27,704 bases of DNA. It comes from JAWSUT01 sp033549345 (lineage in GTDB: Bacteria > Bacillota > Dethiobacteria > Dethiobacterales > Dethiobacteraceae). How positions within the stretch are numbered: position 1 is the stretch's first letter; each line of letters starts with the position of its first letter. The notes below the pieces were generated by a model. That model searched no databases. It saw only the letters and a program-made list of their open reading frames with translations, and was not told where the DNA came from. The translations under genes were made by a program, and so were the position numbers. Shown piece after piece: positions 15,569-23,661 of the stretch. The stretch is from positions 1 to 27,704 of the forward strand of contig JAWSUT010000032.1 of NCBI GenBank assembly GCA_033549345.1, in the 5' to 3' direction.

Positions 15569-17977
15569 CTAACGGCGCAGACTTGCCCCAAACCGTGCCT
15601 CCAGAGCATCCTGAATGTCCTGATGCTTTTTGGCAACAACTTCATCTCGTAATGTCCGGGACGGGTCCCGGTAGGTTACGGCAAAGGCCAGGCTGCGGCT
15701 TCCCTGTGGGATTTGCGGACCCTGGTAAAGGTCAAAGAGCGCCACATCTTCCACCAGCTCCCCGCCCGCTTCCCGAATCAGGCTCGCCACTTCCCTGGTG
15801 CTGACCGCATCAGGCACAACCACCGCAATGTCCCGCAGAACTGCAGGATAGCGTGGCAGCGGTGCATACCCGGTAAGCAGGTTAACATGGGAGAGCAGAA
15901 TCTCCAGATCCAATTCCGCCGCATAAACCGGTTTTTCCAGGTCATAGGCATCCATAACATCCGGATGAATCCGGCCAATCCAGCCGGCAGCTTCTCCGCC
16001 CAAAAGTACGGCAGCCGCCTGCCCCGGCTGGCACCAGGGAATCTCGGTTTGTGTATAGTCGGCATTTACTATGCCGAGCCACGAGAACACGGTTTCTATG
16101 ATACCCTTCACATCGAAGAAATCTGCTTCCACCGGCTTATGGTGCCAATGTTCCGTGGGAAATGCACCTGTTAGAACCAAACCAAGCATCGTGCGCTCAT
16201 CCGGCAGCGTCTCGGCAGAGCCGGCCCGCGGGAGGTAGACTGCGCCTAACTCGAAAAGTTTGAGATTATGTTCGTTGCGGTTGCGGTTGTATGAGACTGC
16301 TGAAAGCAGCCCACCCAACAGTAGAGTACGCATTACGCTCTGCTCCTCCGAGAGAGGATTGGCGATGGCTACTGTCTCTCTGATTGGGCTGTCTGTCGGT
16401 ATCTGCAGCCTGTCAAAACTTTGCGGGCTGACAAAGGAATAATTAATGGTTTCAGCCAGGCCGCAGGCCACCAGGATATCGCGGACTTTTTTCAGAGCCA
16501 GCTGCCTCTCTGTGCGTCTGCCCTGGGTCATCGGCCCAAACGGCAGTGTGGTGGCAATCTGGTCATAGCCATAGATCCTGGCCACTTCTTCGATTAAATC
16601 CACCTCTGCATCCAGATCCGGACGGCGGGTGGGAACTGTCACGTGCAGTTGGGTCCCTTCCTCCAGAGTAAAGCCCTGCCGTGAAAAGATGGCAGCCATC
16701 TCCATCTGCGAAATTTCAAGACCGATCAGTTTTCGGGCACGTTCAGGCCTAAGGTTGATTTTTTTGGGGTAACGGGGAGCGGCATATTCGTCAACCACTT
16801 CACCGTCAACAGTGGCGGCGCCCAACAGTTCAATCAGGCGCGCCGCCCGCCGAATGGCCTGGGTGCAGCCGTTTACGTCCACACCTTTTTCAAAACGCTG
16901 CTGCGCTTCGGAGTACAGACCAAGGCTGCGCCCTGTCCGTCGGATGGAGACCGGATTGAAATGTGCCGCCTCCAACAAAACTGTCTCTGTTTCTGCTGTG
17001 ACTTCCGTCTCCAATCCGCCCATCACACCGGCTACCGCCACCGGCCTCACACTGTCGGCAATGACCAGCATGTCTGTTGTCAGAGAGCGGGTGGTCTTGT
17101 CAAGCGTTACAAGCTCCTCACCTTCTTCGGCAGGCCGCACCACAATAGTATGGTCTGTAAGCGTGTTGTAGTCAAAGGCATGAAGCGGCTGGCCCCATTC
17201 CCACATCACATAGTTTGTAATATCCACAATATTGCTAATGGGCCGGATGCCCGCCTGCAGCAGCCGTACCTGCAGCCAGACTGGCGATAGACCCACAGCA
17301 ACATCCCGCATCACCAGGCCGGCGTAGCGGCCGCAAAGGTGGGAGTCCCGGATATGAATCCGCGGTACCGGCATTGCCGGTTCTGCGATACGCAGTGACG
17401 TGTCGGGGGACTGTACACTTTTACCGGTCAGGGCGGCCACCTCATGCGCCACGCCCAGAAGCCCCAGGCAGTCGGCGCGGTTTGGCGTCAGCCCCAAAAC
17501 CAGGATTGGGTCATTTAAGTAGAGCGCCTCTTCAAGGGGAACGCCAAGAGGTGTTTCATCATCGAGAATCAGAATGCCGTGAACATCAGGGTTTAGTGCC
17601 AGGCCGAGCTCTTCGGCGGAGCAGAGCATTCCGTTTGATTCCACACCACGCAGCTTTGCCCGTTTTATTTTAACACCGCCCGGCAGGACGGCTCCTGCTC
17701 TGGCTAAGGGAACTTTATCTCCGGGGCCGATATTATCAATTCCCGCCACCACAGTATAGTTCTCAGACCCGTCATGAACCTCGGCCACGAAGAGTTTATC
17801 CGCTTCCGGGTGTCTGTCCAGACTGAGAACTTCGGCTGTGACCACACCGGAAAAACCCGGTTTCAGTGTGGTGATTTCCTCCACTTCAATACCGGAGTTT
17901 GTCAGTTTCTCCGCCAGCTGCTCGGCAGTAAGCTCTATTTCAATAAAATCTTTTAACCAGGTATAAGGAACACGCAC
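15569..17977 (-). CDS. pheT: phenylalanyl-tRNA synthetase, beta subunit
   Basis: 802 aa, the normal length. It forms the alpha2-beta2 enzyme that charges tRNA-Phe and edits Tyr mischarging. The domains are an N-terminal segment starting MRVPYTWLKDF, an EMAP/OB tRNA-binding domain (about 40-150, with KLRGVESNGMLCSAEELGL), B3/B4 editing (LTPNRADCLG and following), B5 (about 400-475), the catalytic-like core and a C-terminal ferredoxin-fold anticodon-binding domain (from about 707, PRYPAVLRDIAVVV). The start is GTG at 17977 with GGGAGG eight bases upstream. It lies 26 bases after pheS and is controlled by the same T-box. Confidence 0.97.
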   Translation of the reverse strand: MRVPYTWLKDFIEIELTAEQLAEKLTNSGIEVEEITTLKPGFSGVVTAEVLSLDRHPEADKLFVAEVHDGSENYTVVAGIDNIGPGDKVPLARAGAVLPGGVKIKRAKLRGVESNGMLCSAEELGLALNPDVHGILILDDETPLGVPLEEALYLNDPILVLGLTPNRADCLGLLGVAHEVAALTGKSVQSPDTSLRIAEPAMPVPRIHIRDSHLCGRYAGLVMRDVAVGLSPVWLQVRLLQAGIRPISNIVDITNYVMWEWGQPLHAFDYNTLTDHTIVVRPAEEGEELVTLDKTTRSLTTDMLVIADSVRPVAVAGVMGGLETEVTAETETVLLEAAHFNPVSIRRTGRSLGLYSEAQQRFEKGVDVNGCTQAIRRAARLIELLGAATVDGEVVDEYAAPRYPKKINLRPERARKLIGLEISQMEMAAIFSRQGFTLEEGTQLHVTVPTRRPDLDAEVDLIEEVARIYGYDQIATTLPFGPMTQGRRTERQLALKKVRDILVACGLAETINYSFVSPQSFDRLQIPTDSPIRETVAIANPLSEEQSVMRTLLLGGLLSAVSYNRNRNEHNLKLFELGAVYLPRAGSAETLPDERTMLGLVLTGAFPTEHWHHKPVEADFFDVKGIIETVFSWLGIVNADYTQTEIPWCQPGQAAAVLLGGEAAGWIGRIHPDVMDAYDLEKPVYAAELDLEILLSHVNLLTGYAPLPRYPAVLRDIAVVVPDAVSTREVASLIREAGGELVEDVALFDLYQGPQIPQGSRSLAFAVTYRDPSRTLRDEVVAKKHQDIQDALEARFGASLRR

Positions 17978-18003
17978 TGGATTTTCCTCCCTTTTCCAAT
18001 CTG

Positions 18004-19029
18004 TTAGCGGAACTGACGAAGCATCCGGATATCGTTCAAAAAGAACAGACGCAGGTCGTCAATACCGTATTTCAGCATAGCAATCCTCTCCACACCCATG
18101 CCGAAGGCGTAGCCGGTAAACTCTTCCGGATCATAGCCCGACATTTCCAGGACACGTGGATGGACCATGCCGGAACCGAGAATTTCAATCCAGCCGGTGT
18201 CTTTGCACGTCCGGCAGCCTTGCCCGGCACACATCACACAGGAGATGTCCACCTCCGCACTCGGCTCTGTAAACGGAAAGAAGCTGGGGCGCAGTCGTAC
18301 CTGCTGCCCGGGCCCGAACATCTGCTGCGCAAAGAGCAGCAGCGTTCCTTTCAGGTCGGAGAGCGAAATATTCCTGTCAATTACCAAACCTTCCACCTGA
18401 TGAAACATGGGGGAATGCGTGGCATCATCATCACGCCTGTACACTTTGCCCGGAGCAATAATCCGTACCGGAACCTGCGGCGCCGCTTTTTCCATCGATC
18501 GGACCTGAACAGGCGAGGTGTGCGTACGCAGCAGAATTTCCGGCGTTATGTAGAAAGAATCCTGCATTTCCCGTGCCGGGTGCTCTTTGGGGATATTTAG
18601 CGCCTCGAAGTTATAGTAATCGGTTTCAATTTCCGGGCCTTCCGCAATGGTGAAACCCATACCCAGGAAAATGTCTGCCATTTCATCCATCACCCGTGTC
18701 AGAGGATGGAGGAAGCCCAACTCCTGCGGCCGTCCTGGCAGGGTCACATCAATGCGCTGGGCAGCCATACTCTTTTGGCGTGCCTGCTCTGTGAGTTCTC
18801 CTTCACGGACGTCAAAGCGCTCTGTCAGCTCGTCACGGATTTGGTTGGCAAGACCTCCCACCACCGGGCGTTCCTCCGGGGGCAGTTGGCCCATCCCGCG
18901 CAGCACGGACGTAATCTCACCTTTTTTTCCCAGATAACGGACCTGGATCTGTTTTAACTCATCCAGAGTATCTGCGCCTGCTATTTCCTGCTGCGCATTT
19001 TCCGCTATACTTTTCAGCTTGTCCAGCAT
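18004..19029 (-). CDS. pheS: phenylalanyl-tRNA synthetase, alpha subunit
   Basis: 341 aa, the standard length, class II synthetase that forms phenylalanyl-adenylate. The N-terminal coiled coil (1-90) is followed by the catalytic domain with motif 2 in FHQVEGLVID and motif 3 GMGVERIAML. The four-Cys segment CVMCAGQGCRTC is typical of bacterial PheS. ATG at 19029 is chosen because AAAGGAG precedes it by eight bases; the longer frame beginning at 19110 runs through the T-box terminator and must be wrong. It is under T-box control and lies 26 bases before pheT. Confidence 0.97.
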   Translation of the reverse strand: MLDKLKSIAENAQQEIAGADTLDELKQIQVRYLGKKGEITSVLRGMGQLPPEERPVVGGLANQIRDELTERFDVREGELTEQARQKSMAAQRIDVTLPGRPQELGFLHPLTRVMDEMADIFLGMGFTIAEGPEIETDYYNFEALNIPKEHPAREMQDSFYITPEILLRTHTSPVQVRSMEKAAPQVPVRIIAPGKVYRRDDDATHSPMFHQVEGLVIDRNISLSDLKGTLLLFAQQMFGPGQQVRLRPSFFPFTEPSAEVDISCVMCAGQGCRTCKDTGWIEILGSGMVHPRVLEMSGYDPEEFTGYAFGMGVERIAMLKYGIDDLRLFFLNDIRMLRQFR

Positions 19030-19053
19030 ACATGCCACTCCTTTATTTGACAA

Positions 19054-19290
19054 TAAAAAAATATCGCCCCTCAAAAAGGGACGAAAGTAAACTTCCGCGG
19101 TACCACCCAAACTTAGTGACTTCCACTCAACTCTTGATCTGTAACGGGAAAGACCGTACCGGGCCTACACAGCGAACCTTCAGCCGGCGGCTCCGGGAGG
19201 AACTTCCGGCCAACACTGCACCGGACGCTCTCAGTCATGGCGTCCTTCCCTGTTCGTGCAGGAACTGGCGTACTCGTCCCGTCATTGCCT
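19054..19290 (-). promoter_or_regulatory. T-box leader (phenylalanine-specific)
   Basis: This leader senses uncharged tRNA-Phe. The conserved T-box, TGGGTGGTACCGCG (19096-19109), contains the UGGU that pairs with the tRNA end; the U suits discriminator A of tRNA-Phe. Stem I starts near 19281: CGGGA (19277-19281) pairs with TCCCG (19194-19198), GACGAGTA is the S-turn-like strand, and GGACGC..GCGTCC forms the upper stem. Opposite the S-turn the specifier loop contains TTC (19200-19202), a Phe codon. The terminator (19055-19083) has stem CGTCCCT/AGGGGCG followed by seven T residues, and competes with an antiterminator built on the T-box. The leader starts right at the stop of the upstream 32-aa gene. 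Confidence 0.93.
19055..19083 (-). terminator. T-box terminator
   Basis: A seven-base-pair stem with one G-U pair and a five-base loop, followed by a T run (19055-19061), 26 bases before the pheS start. It forms when tRNA-Phe is charged and the antiterminator is not stabilised. Confidence 0.9.
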
Positions 19291-19389
19291 TTAGCATAAT
19301 TTAATTGTGATCATTTGCTTGTAAAGAAGATAGGCCGTTACAGAACCAGTCCTTTCAAAAATCCTCCAGATAAGCTCCGCATCTAACAT
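19291..19389 (-). CDS. YqzL-like mini-protein, 32 aa
   Basis: A 33-codon gene starting MLDAELIWRIFERTGSVTAY and ending with KQMITIKLC. The pattern of an initial hydrophobic W-x2-F segment, then TG-x2-x-YL-L-x-K, resembles YqzL of Bacillus (a small protein of unknown function); this is from memory and unaligned. AAGGAG sits eight bases before the ATG and a good extended -10 promoter is about 40 bases upstream. Its stop codon is the last base before the T-box leader, so it probably lies in the same transcript as the pheST operon. It would be missed by a 60-residue cut-off. Confidence 0.65.
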   Translation of the reverse strand: MLDAELIWRIFERTGSVTAYLLYKQMITIKLC

Positions 19390-19426
19390 TATGACCACTC
19401 CTTATTTCTGGAATGGAACTGTTTTT

Positions 19427-19455
19427 ATTATAGCACATGAAAAAGAGAGACACAA
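19427..19455 (-). promoter_or_regulatory. extended -10 promoter of the yqzL-like gene and pheST unit
   Basis: Minus strand TATAAT (19427-19432) preceded by TGC, with -35 TTGTGT (19450-19455) and a 17-base spacer. No better promoter is found closer to the T-box, so it probably drives the mini-gene, the T-box and pheS onward. Confidence 0.6.
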
Positions 19456-19476
19456 GCTAACGCACTTTTTCTCTGT

Positions 19477-20262
19477 TTACAGAATACGGCGTTGGCGGGA
19501 TGCTTCAAAAAATATGACCGACATGGCAACGGCGGCATTTAAAGACTCCATCGCTCCCGCCATAGGAACTGACACGTCCGTATCAGCCGCTTCTGCAATC
19601 ATGGCTGAGACGCCGGTTCCCTCGTTGCCGATCACAACAGCAACAGGCATTGTCCAGTCATACTGCTCGTAGTGTGTCCGGCTTTCTATAGCGGTTGTCA
19701 CCAGGCGGATACCCCGTGACTTCAGCTCGTCCAGCAGCCGGCCCGGCTCCCACTGGATGGTGGGGATGGCAAAGTAGGCACCCATGGCAGCCCGCAGAGC
19801 TTTGGGATTGGCCGCATCCACCGTCCCCGGCAGGAGTACGGCTCCGCCGGCACCCGCTGCTGTGGCGGAACGCAGCATGGTTCCCAGGTTACCGGGGTCC
19901 TGCACACCGTCGGCCACCAGTAAAAATGCCGGCTCTTTGGCAAACAGGTCGGGCACAGTCCAGACAGGCTGATTGACAATAGCCAGAATGCCCTGCGGTG
20001 ATTCGGTAAACGCAGTTTGCGCAAAAAGCTTTTCGGCCACAGTGATAAACCGGGCTTTGTCCGCTATCTGTCCTAAAAAAGGAAAGTCGGCAATCTCCCG
20101 TCCCGCCGCTAAAAGTACGGTTTGCGGAACAATCCCCCGACCCACCGCATCCGCAATAAGCCTGGCCCCTTCCAGAGGAACAACACCAAGCTCTTCTCGG
20201 TTTTTGCGTTTTTCCAGGCTGCGGTACAGCTTTAAGGTTTGGTTTTGCGCACTCTCAATCAA
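19477..20262 (-). CDS. TrmH/SpoU-family RNA 2'-O-methyltransferase
   Basis: 261-aa SPOUT-superfamily methyltransferase that uses S-adenosylmethionine to methylate ribose in rRNA or tRNA; the position cannot be told from sequence. An N-terminal substrate-binding domain (about 1-105, L30e-like) is followed by the knotted catalytic domain: motif 1 DPGNLGTMLRSA (Asn125, Arg131), motif 2 IGNEGTGVS (Asn213) and motif 3 ESLNAAVA. The start is a TTG at 20262, with GGGAG twelve bases before it in the ktrA end; no ATG or GTG gives a full N-terminal domain. It is nine bases downstream of ktrA. In B. subtilis a gene of this family (ysgA) precedes pheS, which fits the order here. Confidence 0.85.
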   Translation of the reverse strand: MIESAQNQTLKLYRSLEKRKNREELGVVPLEGARLIADAVGRGIVPQTVLLAAGREIADFPFLGQIADKARFITVAEKLFAQTAFTESPQGILAIVNQPVWTVPDLFAKEPAFLLVADGVQDPGNLGTMLRSATAAGAGGAVLLPGTVDAANPKALRAAMGAYFAIPTIQWEPGRLLDELKSRGIRLVTTAIESRTHYEQYDWTMPVAVVIGNEGTGVSAMIAEAADTDVSVPMAGAMESLNAAVAMSVIFFEASRQRRIL

Positions 20263-20271
20263 AACGGTGGT

Positions 20272-20928
20272 TTACTCCCTGCTCATTTTTTGAATTTTAT
20301 TATTTGCACCCACGACAATCAGCAAATCTCCCGGATGCAGGCGGTCTGAAGCAGCCGGTGAAACATTGATCTGCTTGTCCGCAGTGCGGATGGCCAGGAC
20401 GTTTACACCGTATCTGGCTCTAAGATCCAACTCACGCAGCGACTTTCCGTGCATCTCGTCCGGAGCGATAATTTCCACAATACTGTAGTCGGGAGAAAGC
20501 TCAATGAAATCCAGCACGTTGGTTGCCACCAGGTTGTTTGCCACCCGGATACCCATATCCCGTTCGGGGTAAACAATCCTGTCGGCGCCGATTTTTTGCA
20601 GAACTTTTCCGTGCAGGGCTGTTCTGGCCTTGGCCACAATGTAATTAACACCCAGCTCTTTTAAAACCAGTGTGGTCAGAATACTGGCCTGAATGTCCTG
20701 CCCGATTGACACAATCACCACATCAAAATTCGTAATTCCAAGGGAGCGCAGTGCCGACTCGCTGGTTGAATCGGCCACCACGGCATGCGTGACCTTATCT
20801 ACCACACCTTCGATTTTTGATTCACTGGAATCAATGGCCAGCACATCATGTCCCATTTCATACAGTGTGGTTGCCACACTGGCACCGAAGCGGCCGATGC
20901 CGACGACGGCAAATTGTTTGGGTTTCAC
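20272..20928 (-). CDS. ktrA: potassium uptake protein KtrA (RCK domain)
   Basis: 218-aa cytoplasmic regulator of the KtrB potassium channel. An N-terminal RCK_N fold with the nucleotide-binding motif VVGIGRFGASV (about 7-17) and D-S at the end of the second strand is followed by RCK_C (from about 145), a usual c-di-AMP binding domain in Bacillota. GTG at 20928 is preferred to the GTG at 20937: AAGGAG then lies eight bases upstream, whereas it directly abuts the earlier GTG. The gene is 12 bases after ktrB, so the two are co-translated. Confidence 0.92.
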   Translation of the reverse strand: MKPKQFAVVGIGRFGASVATTLYEMGHDVLAIDSSESKIEGVVDKVTHAVVADSTSESALRSLGITNFDVVIVSIGQDIQASILTTLVLKELGVNYIVAKARTALHGKVLQKIGADRIVYPERDMGIRVANNLVATNVLDFIELSPDYSIVEIIAPDEMHGKSLRELDLRARYGVNVLAIRTADKQINVSPAASDRLHPGDLLIVVGANNKIQKMSRE

Positions 20929-20940
20929 AGGCCTCACTCC

Positions 20941-22281
20941 TTACCCGATCAGAATTCTTTCAGCAGTATACTTAACAGGCTCTTTTTCCATACCCCGGGC
21001 CAGGGCAAACACCAGTGTCAACGGCCCGACACGCCCGGTAAACATCGTCATAATAATCAGGATTCGCCCCAAGGGAGACAGACCCGTAGTCACACCCGTT
21101 GAAAGTCCCACCGTGCCAAATGCGGACATGGCCTCAAAGAGCATGTCCATTAGCTCTCCGCCTTCTGTAAGCATCAGCCCAAAGGCAACAATAAACACCA
21201 GCAGAATTGAAATCATTGTAATGGACAGCGCCCTGCGCAGGATTTCCACCGGAATCCGCTTTTTAAACAGCAGGGCATCTTCCTTGCCGCGGACTGTGGA
21301 AACAACGGCAACTACAAGTGCCCCAAATGTGGTGGTCTTAATCCCGCCCCCGGTCGACGCCGGTGATGCACCGATAAACATTAGGGCAATAATAAAAAAT
21401 AATGTGGGCTGGAATAAACCGTCTGTCGGCAGCGTGTTAAACCCTGCTGTCCTTGGTGTGGCCGCTGTAAAAAAGGCGTTCATCAGTTTGCCAAACAGGC
21501 CGAACTGACCCAGCGTAGCCGGGTTATGATACTCCATCAGGAAAATAACGACCGTTCCCAGACTCAGGAGCAAAGCGGTTATGCCGATGACCATCTTGGC
21601 ATGCAGAGTCAGGCGGGAATAGCGGCGACGCTGAATAAACTCCAGGATTACGGTAAAGCCCAGACCACCCAGAATAAAAAGTGATGCAACAGTCAGGACA
21701 ATCACCGGGTCATGGGAAAACGGTGTCAGGCTGCGGTACCCGCCGATTAAATCAAAACCGGCATTACAGAATGCAGAAATGGCATGAAAGACAGCGTAAA
21801 ACAAGCCCGTCCAAAATCCGTAAAGCGGAATAAAGCGGGTGCTTAAAATCAGGGCGCCGAAAAACTCAACAACCAGCGTCAGCAGGATGACCATTTGCAC
21901 CAGATGAACAAGCCCCTGCATGGTAATCTGATTCATTGCTTCCTTAATCACGAGCCGCTCCCGCAAGGATATTTTTTTCCCCAGCAGGATAAATAAAACG
22001 GTGGCGGCCGTCATAATGCCCAGACCGCCGATTTGGATCAGCAGCATAATGACAGTCTGACCGAAACGGCTAAAGTATGTACCGGTGTCTACCACCACAA
22101 GCCCTGTAACACACACGGCAGATGTAGCGGTAAACAGGGCGTCCAGAAAAGGAAGACGCCCGGTCCGGGCTGAGATCGGAAGTGACAGCAAGATGGCGCC
22201 AATGAAAATAAGCAGTGCAAATCCGCCAACCAATATTTTGGCCGGGGTTACTCTTTTTGACTGAAAAGGGTTTAGCTGCAC
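20941..22281 (-). CDS. ktrB: potassium uptake protein KtrB (TrkH family)
   Basis: 446-aa membrane pore of the Ktr potassium uptake system, about eight transmembrane helices in four M1-P-M2 repeats. The four selectivity-filter segments are visible: SAVCVTGL (54-61), SAFCNAGF (169-176), TPRTAGFNT (275-283) and SAFGTVGLSTG (386-396). The third is followed by the gate-like GASPASTGGGIKTTT loop. GTG at 22281 is taken as the start; GGGAGG lies 12 bases upstream and inside the longer TTG-started frame. No promoter is evident in the 70 bases after rplT, so read-through past the rplT terminator may supply transcription. Confidence 0.93.
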   Translation of the reverse strand: MQLNPFQSKRVTPAKILVGGFALLIFIGAILLSLPISARTGRLPFLDALFTATSAVCVTGLVVVDTGTYFSRFGQTVIMLLIQIGGLGIMTAATVLFILLGKKISLRERLVIKEAMNQITMQGLVHLVQMVILLTLVVEFFGALILSTRFIPLYGFWTGLFYAVFHAISAFCNAGFDLIGGYRSLTPFSHDPVIVLTVASLFILGGLGFTVILEFIQRRRYSRLTLHAKMVIGITALLLSLGTVVIFLMEYHNPATLGQFGLFGKLMNAFFTAATPRTAGFNTLPTDGLFQPTLFFIIALMFIGASPASTGGGIKTTTFGALVVAVVSTVRGKEDALLFKKRIPVEILRRALSITMISILLVFIVAFGLMLTEGGELMDMLFEAMSAFGTVGLSTGVTTGLSPLGRILIIMTMFTGRVGPLTLVFALARGMEKEPVKYTAERILIG

Positions 22282-22307
22282 GTTTACCGGCCACCTCCCA
22301 CAACTAG

Positions 22308-22343
22308 ACAAAAGACGAAGCCAGAAGCATTAACTTCTGACTT
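22308..22343 (-). terminator. terminator after rplT
   Basis: Minus strand AAGTCAGAAG pairs with CTTCTGGCTT (one G-U pair) around TTAATG. The T-tract is broken (CGTCTTTTG), so termination may be incomplete and allow expression of ktrBA. Confidence 0.55.
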
Positions 22344-22352
22344 GTAAACTAC

Positions 22353-22706
22353 TTATAGATTTTCCTTGGCAACACCGATCAGCTGGCTGAAACTTTCCTG
22401 ATCGTTAACGGCCAGCTCTGCCAGCATTTTGCGGTTAATGTCTACGCCGGCACGTTTCAATCCGTTAATCAGGCGGCTGTACGACATACCGTTTGTCCGG
22501 GCGGCGGCATTGATCCGGGCAATCCAGAGTTTTCTGTAGTCCCGCTTCACATTACGGCGGTCGCGGTACGCGTTTGACAGTGATTTCATTACGGCCTGGT
22601 TGGCTACACGGTACAGCTTACTTTTGGCACCGAAGTAACCTTTAGCCATCTTAATTATTTTTTTATGGCGCGCCCGGCTGGGGACACCCCGTTTGATTCT
22701 TGCCAT
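22353..22706 (-). CDS. rplT: ribosomal protein L20
   Basis: 117 aa, the normal length; binds 23S rRNA early in 50S assembly. Typical strings are MARIKRGVPSRARHKKI, KGYFGAKS, RDRRNVKRDYRKLWI and ARINAAAR. The ATG has AAGGAGG eight bases upstream. It is the last gene of the infC operon and in Bacillus its product represses the operon through the leader. Confidence 0.98.
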   Translation of the reverse strand: MARIKRGVPSRARHKKIIKMAKGYFGAKSKLYRVANQAVMKSLSNAYRDRRNVKRDYRKLWIARINAAARTNGMSYSRLINGLKRAGVDINRKMLAELAVNDQESFSQLIGVAKENL

Positions 22707-22759
22707 AATAAAGACCTCCTTGCATTGTTGTCAGTAGATTAATTGCTTCAATCAGTTTC

Positions 22760-22954
22760 CTAATAGGGCAGCATAACGGCCACGCGCTTGGTCTCGGCCT
22801 TGCAGACCATAGCACTTTTACGCAGACGGCGCTTACGGCCGGGAGATTTTTTCTCTAAGATATGGCTGGCATACGCACGGCTGCGCTTGAACTTGCCTGA
22901 GCCTGTCTTCTTAAAACGCTTGGCTGCACCACGATGTGTTTTCATTTTAGGCAT
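22760..22954 (-). CDS. rpmI: ribosomal protein L35
   Basis: 64 aa, standard size and sequence: MPKMKTHRGAAKRFK, SGKFKRSRAYASHIL and KSPGRKRRLRKSAMV. AGGAGG is seven bases before the ATG. It sits between infC and rplT, as in most bacteria. Confidence 0.98.
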   Translation of the reverse strand: MPKMKTHRGAAKRFKKTGSGKFKRSRAYASHILEKKSPGRKRRLRKSAMVCKAETKRVAVMLPY

Positions 22955-22968
22955 GAGTGTTCCTCCTG

Positions 22969-23481
22969 TTAGTTCGTTCTCGGATTCAGAATCATAATCA
23001 TATTCCGTCCTTCAACCTTGGGAACGCGCTCCACAGTACCCAGGTCTTCCACTTCTTTGGCCATACGCAAAAGAAGTTTCTGTCCCAGTTCGGGGTGGGT
23101 AATTTCACGGCCGCGGAACATGACAGTAGCCTTTACTTTGTCACCGGCTTCCAGAAAACGGCGTGCATTTTTCAGTTTCACAGCAAAATCATGGTCTTCA
23201 ATGTTAGGACGGACTTTCACTTCTTTTACCGTGACAGTCTTCTGGTTCTTACGTGCTTCTTTTTCCCGCTTGCTCTGTTCGAACTTGTATTTCCCAAAAT
23301 CCATGATACGTGTGACAGGCGGTTTGGCATTAAGAGACACAGCCACAAGATCAAGGTTTTGCTCTCCTGCGATGCGCAAAGCCTCTTTCAGCGGCATAAT
23401 CCCCAGTTGGTTCCCCTCAGAATCGACCACCCGGACTTCACGGGCACGGATCTGTTCATTCACAAGTGTGTCCTTACTAAT
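22969..23481 (-). CDS. infC: translation initiation factor IF-3
   Basis: 170 aa. IF-3 blocks premature subunit joining and rejects non-canonical start codons. The N-domain includes NEQIRAREVRVVD, the Lys/Arg-rich linker spans about 70-85 (KREKEARKNQK), and the C-domain follows with MFRGREITHPELG. The start is an AUU at 23481: it gives ISKDTLVNEQIRARE, matching the Bacillus N-terminus, and GGAGG lies nine bases before it. Beginning at the downstream GTG (23463) would trim six residues and has only a weak ribosome binding site. An AUU start on infC is the classical device for negative autoregulation by IF-3. Confidence 0.95.
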   Translation of the reverse strand: MSKDTLVNEQIRAREVRVVDSEGNQLGIMPLKEALRIAGEQNLDLVAVSLNAKPPVTRIMDFGKYKFEQSKREKEARKNQKTVTVKEVKVRPNIEDHDFAVKLKNARRFLEAGDKVKATVMFRGREITHPELGQKLLLRMAKEVEDLGTVERVPKVEGRNMIMILNPRTN

Positions 23482-23627
23482 TTTATATCACCTCCAGTAA
23501 TATATACAAAAAAAAGCAGGTGTCAATCCACCTGCTTTCATGTCAACCAAAAAACGCATCATCTTGCGTGTTTGCTGACCCTTGGGGCTGCGCCTTGGGG
23601 TGAGAAGCGGTGGCTTCTTCTTGACGA
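23482..23627 (-). promoter_or_regulatory. infC operon leader (L20-type attenuator)
   Basis: A leader of about 145 bases between the promoter and the AUU start. It contains several hairpins (for example AGAAGC/GCTTCT), then a strong intrinsic terminator and then the infC ribosome binding site. This arrangement matches the L20 leader of Bacillota, where ribosomal protein L20 promotes termination. I identify it by position and architecture and not by a full structural match. Confidence 0.65.
23507..23538 (-). terminator. infC leader terminator
   Basis: Minus strand AAAGCAGGTG pairs with CACCTGCTTT around GATTGA, followed by nine T residues. It lies about 26 bases before the infC start, so it must be conditional. 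It also could end transcripts from thrS. Confidence 0.85.
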
Positions 23628-23632
23628 AATCT

Positions 23633-23661
23633 ACTATATCATAATTATGCCAATAAGTCAA
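23633..23661 (-). promoter_or_regulatory. infC operon promoter
   Basis: Minus strand -35 TTGACT (23656-23661), 17-base spacer, -10 TATAGT (23633-23638). The -35 box overlaps the thrS stop codon, so the promoter is partly embedded in the upstream gene. Confidence 0.75.

Noticed and set aside
19291..19325. Possible separate T-box promoter (TTTACA and TATGCT)
   Set aside because: The spacer is 21 bases, too long for sigma-A, so a private T-box promoter is not supported.
20693..21508. 271-codon open frame on the plus strand
   Set aside because: It is antisense to ktrA and ktrB, both clear gene families. Its serine/threonine/proline-rich translation is typical of a shadow frame.
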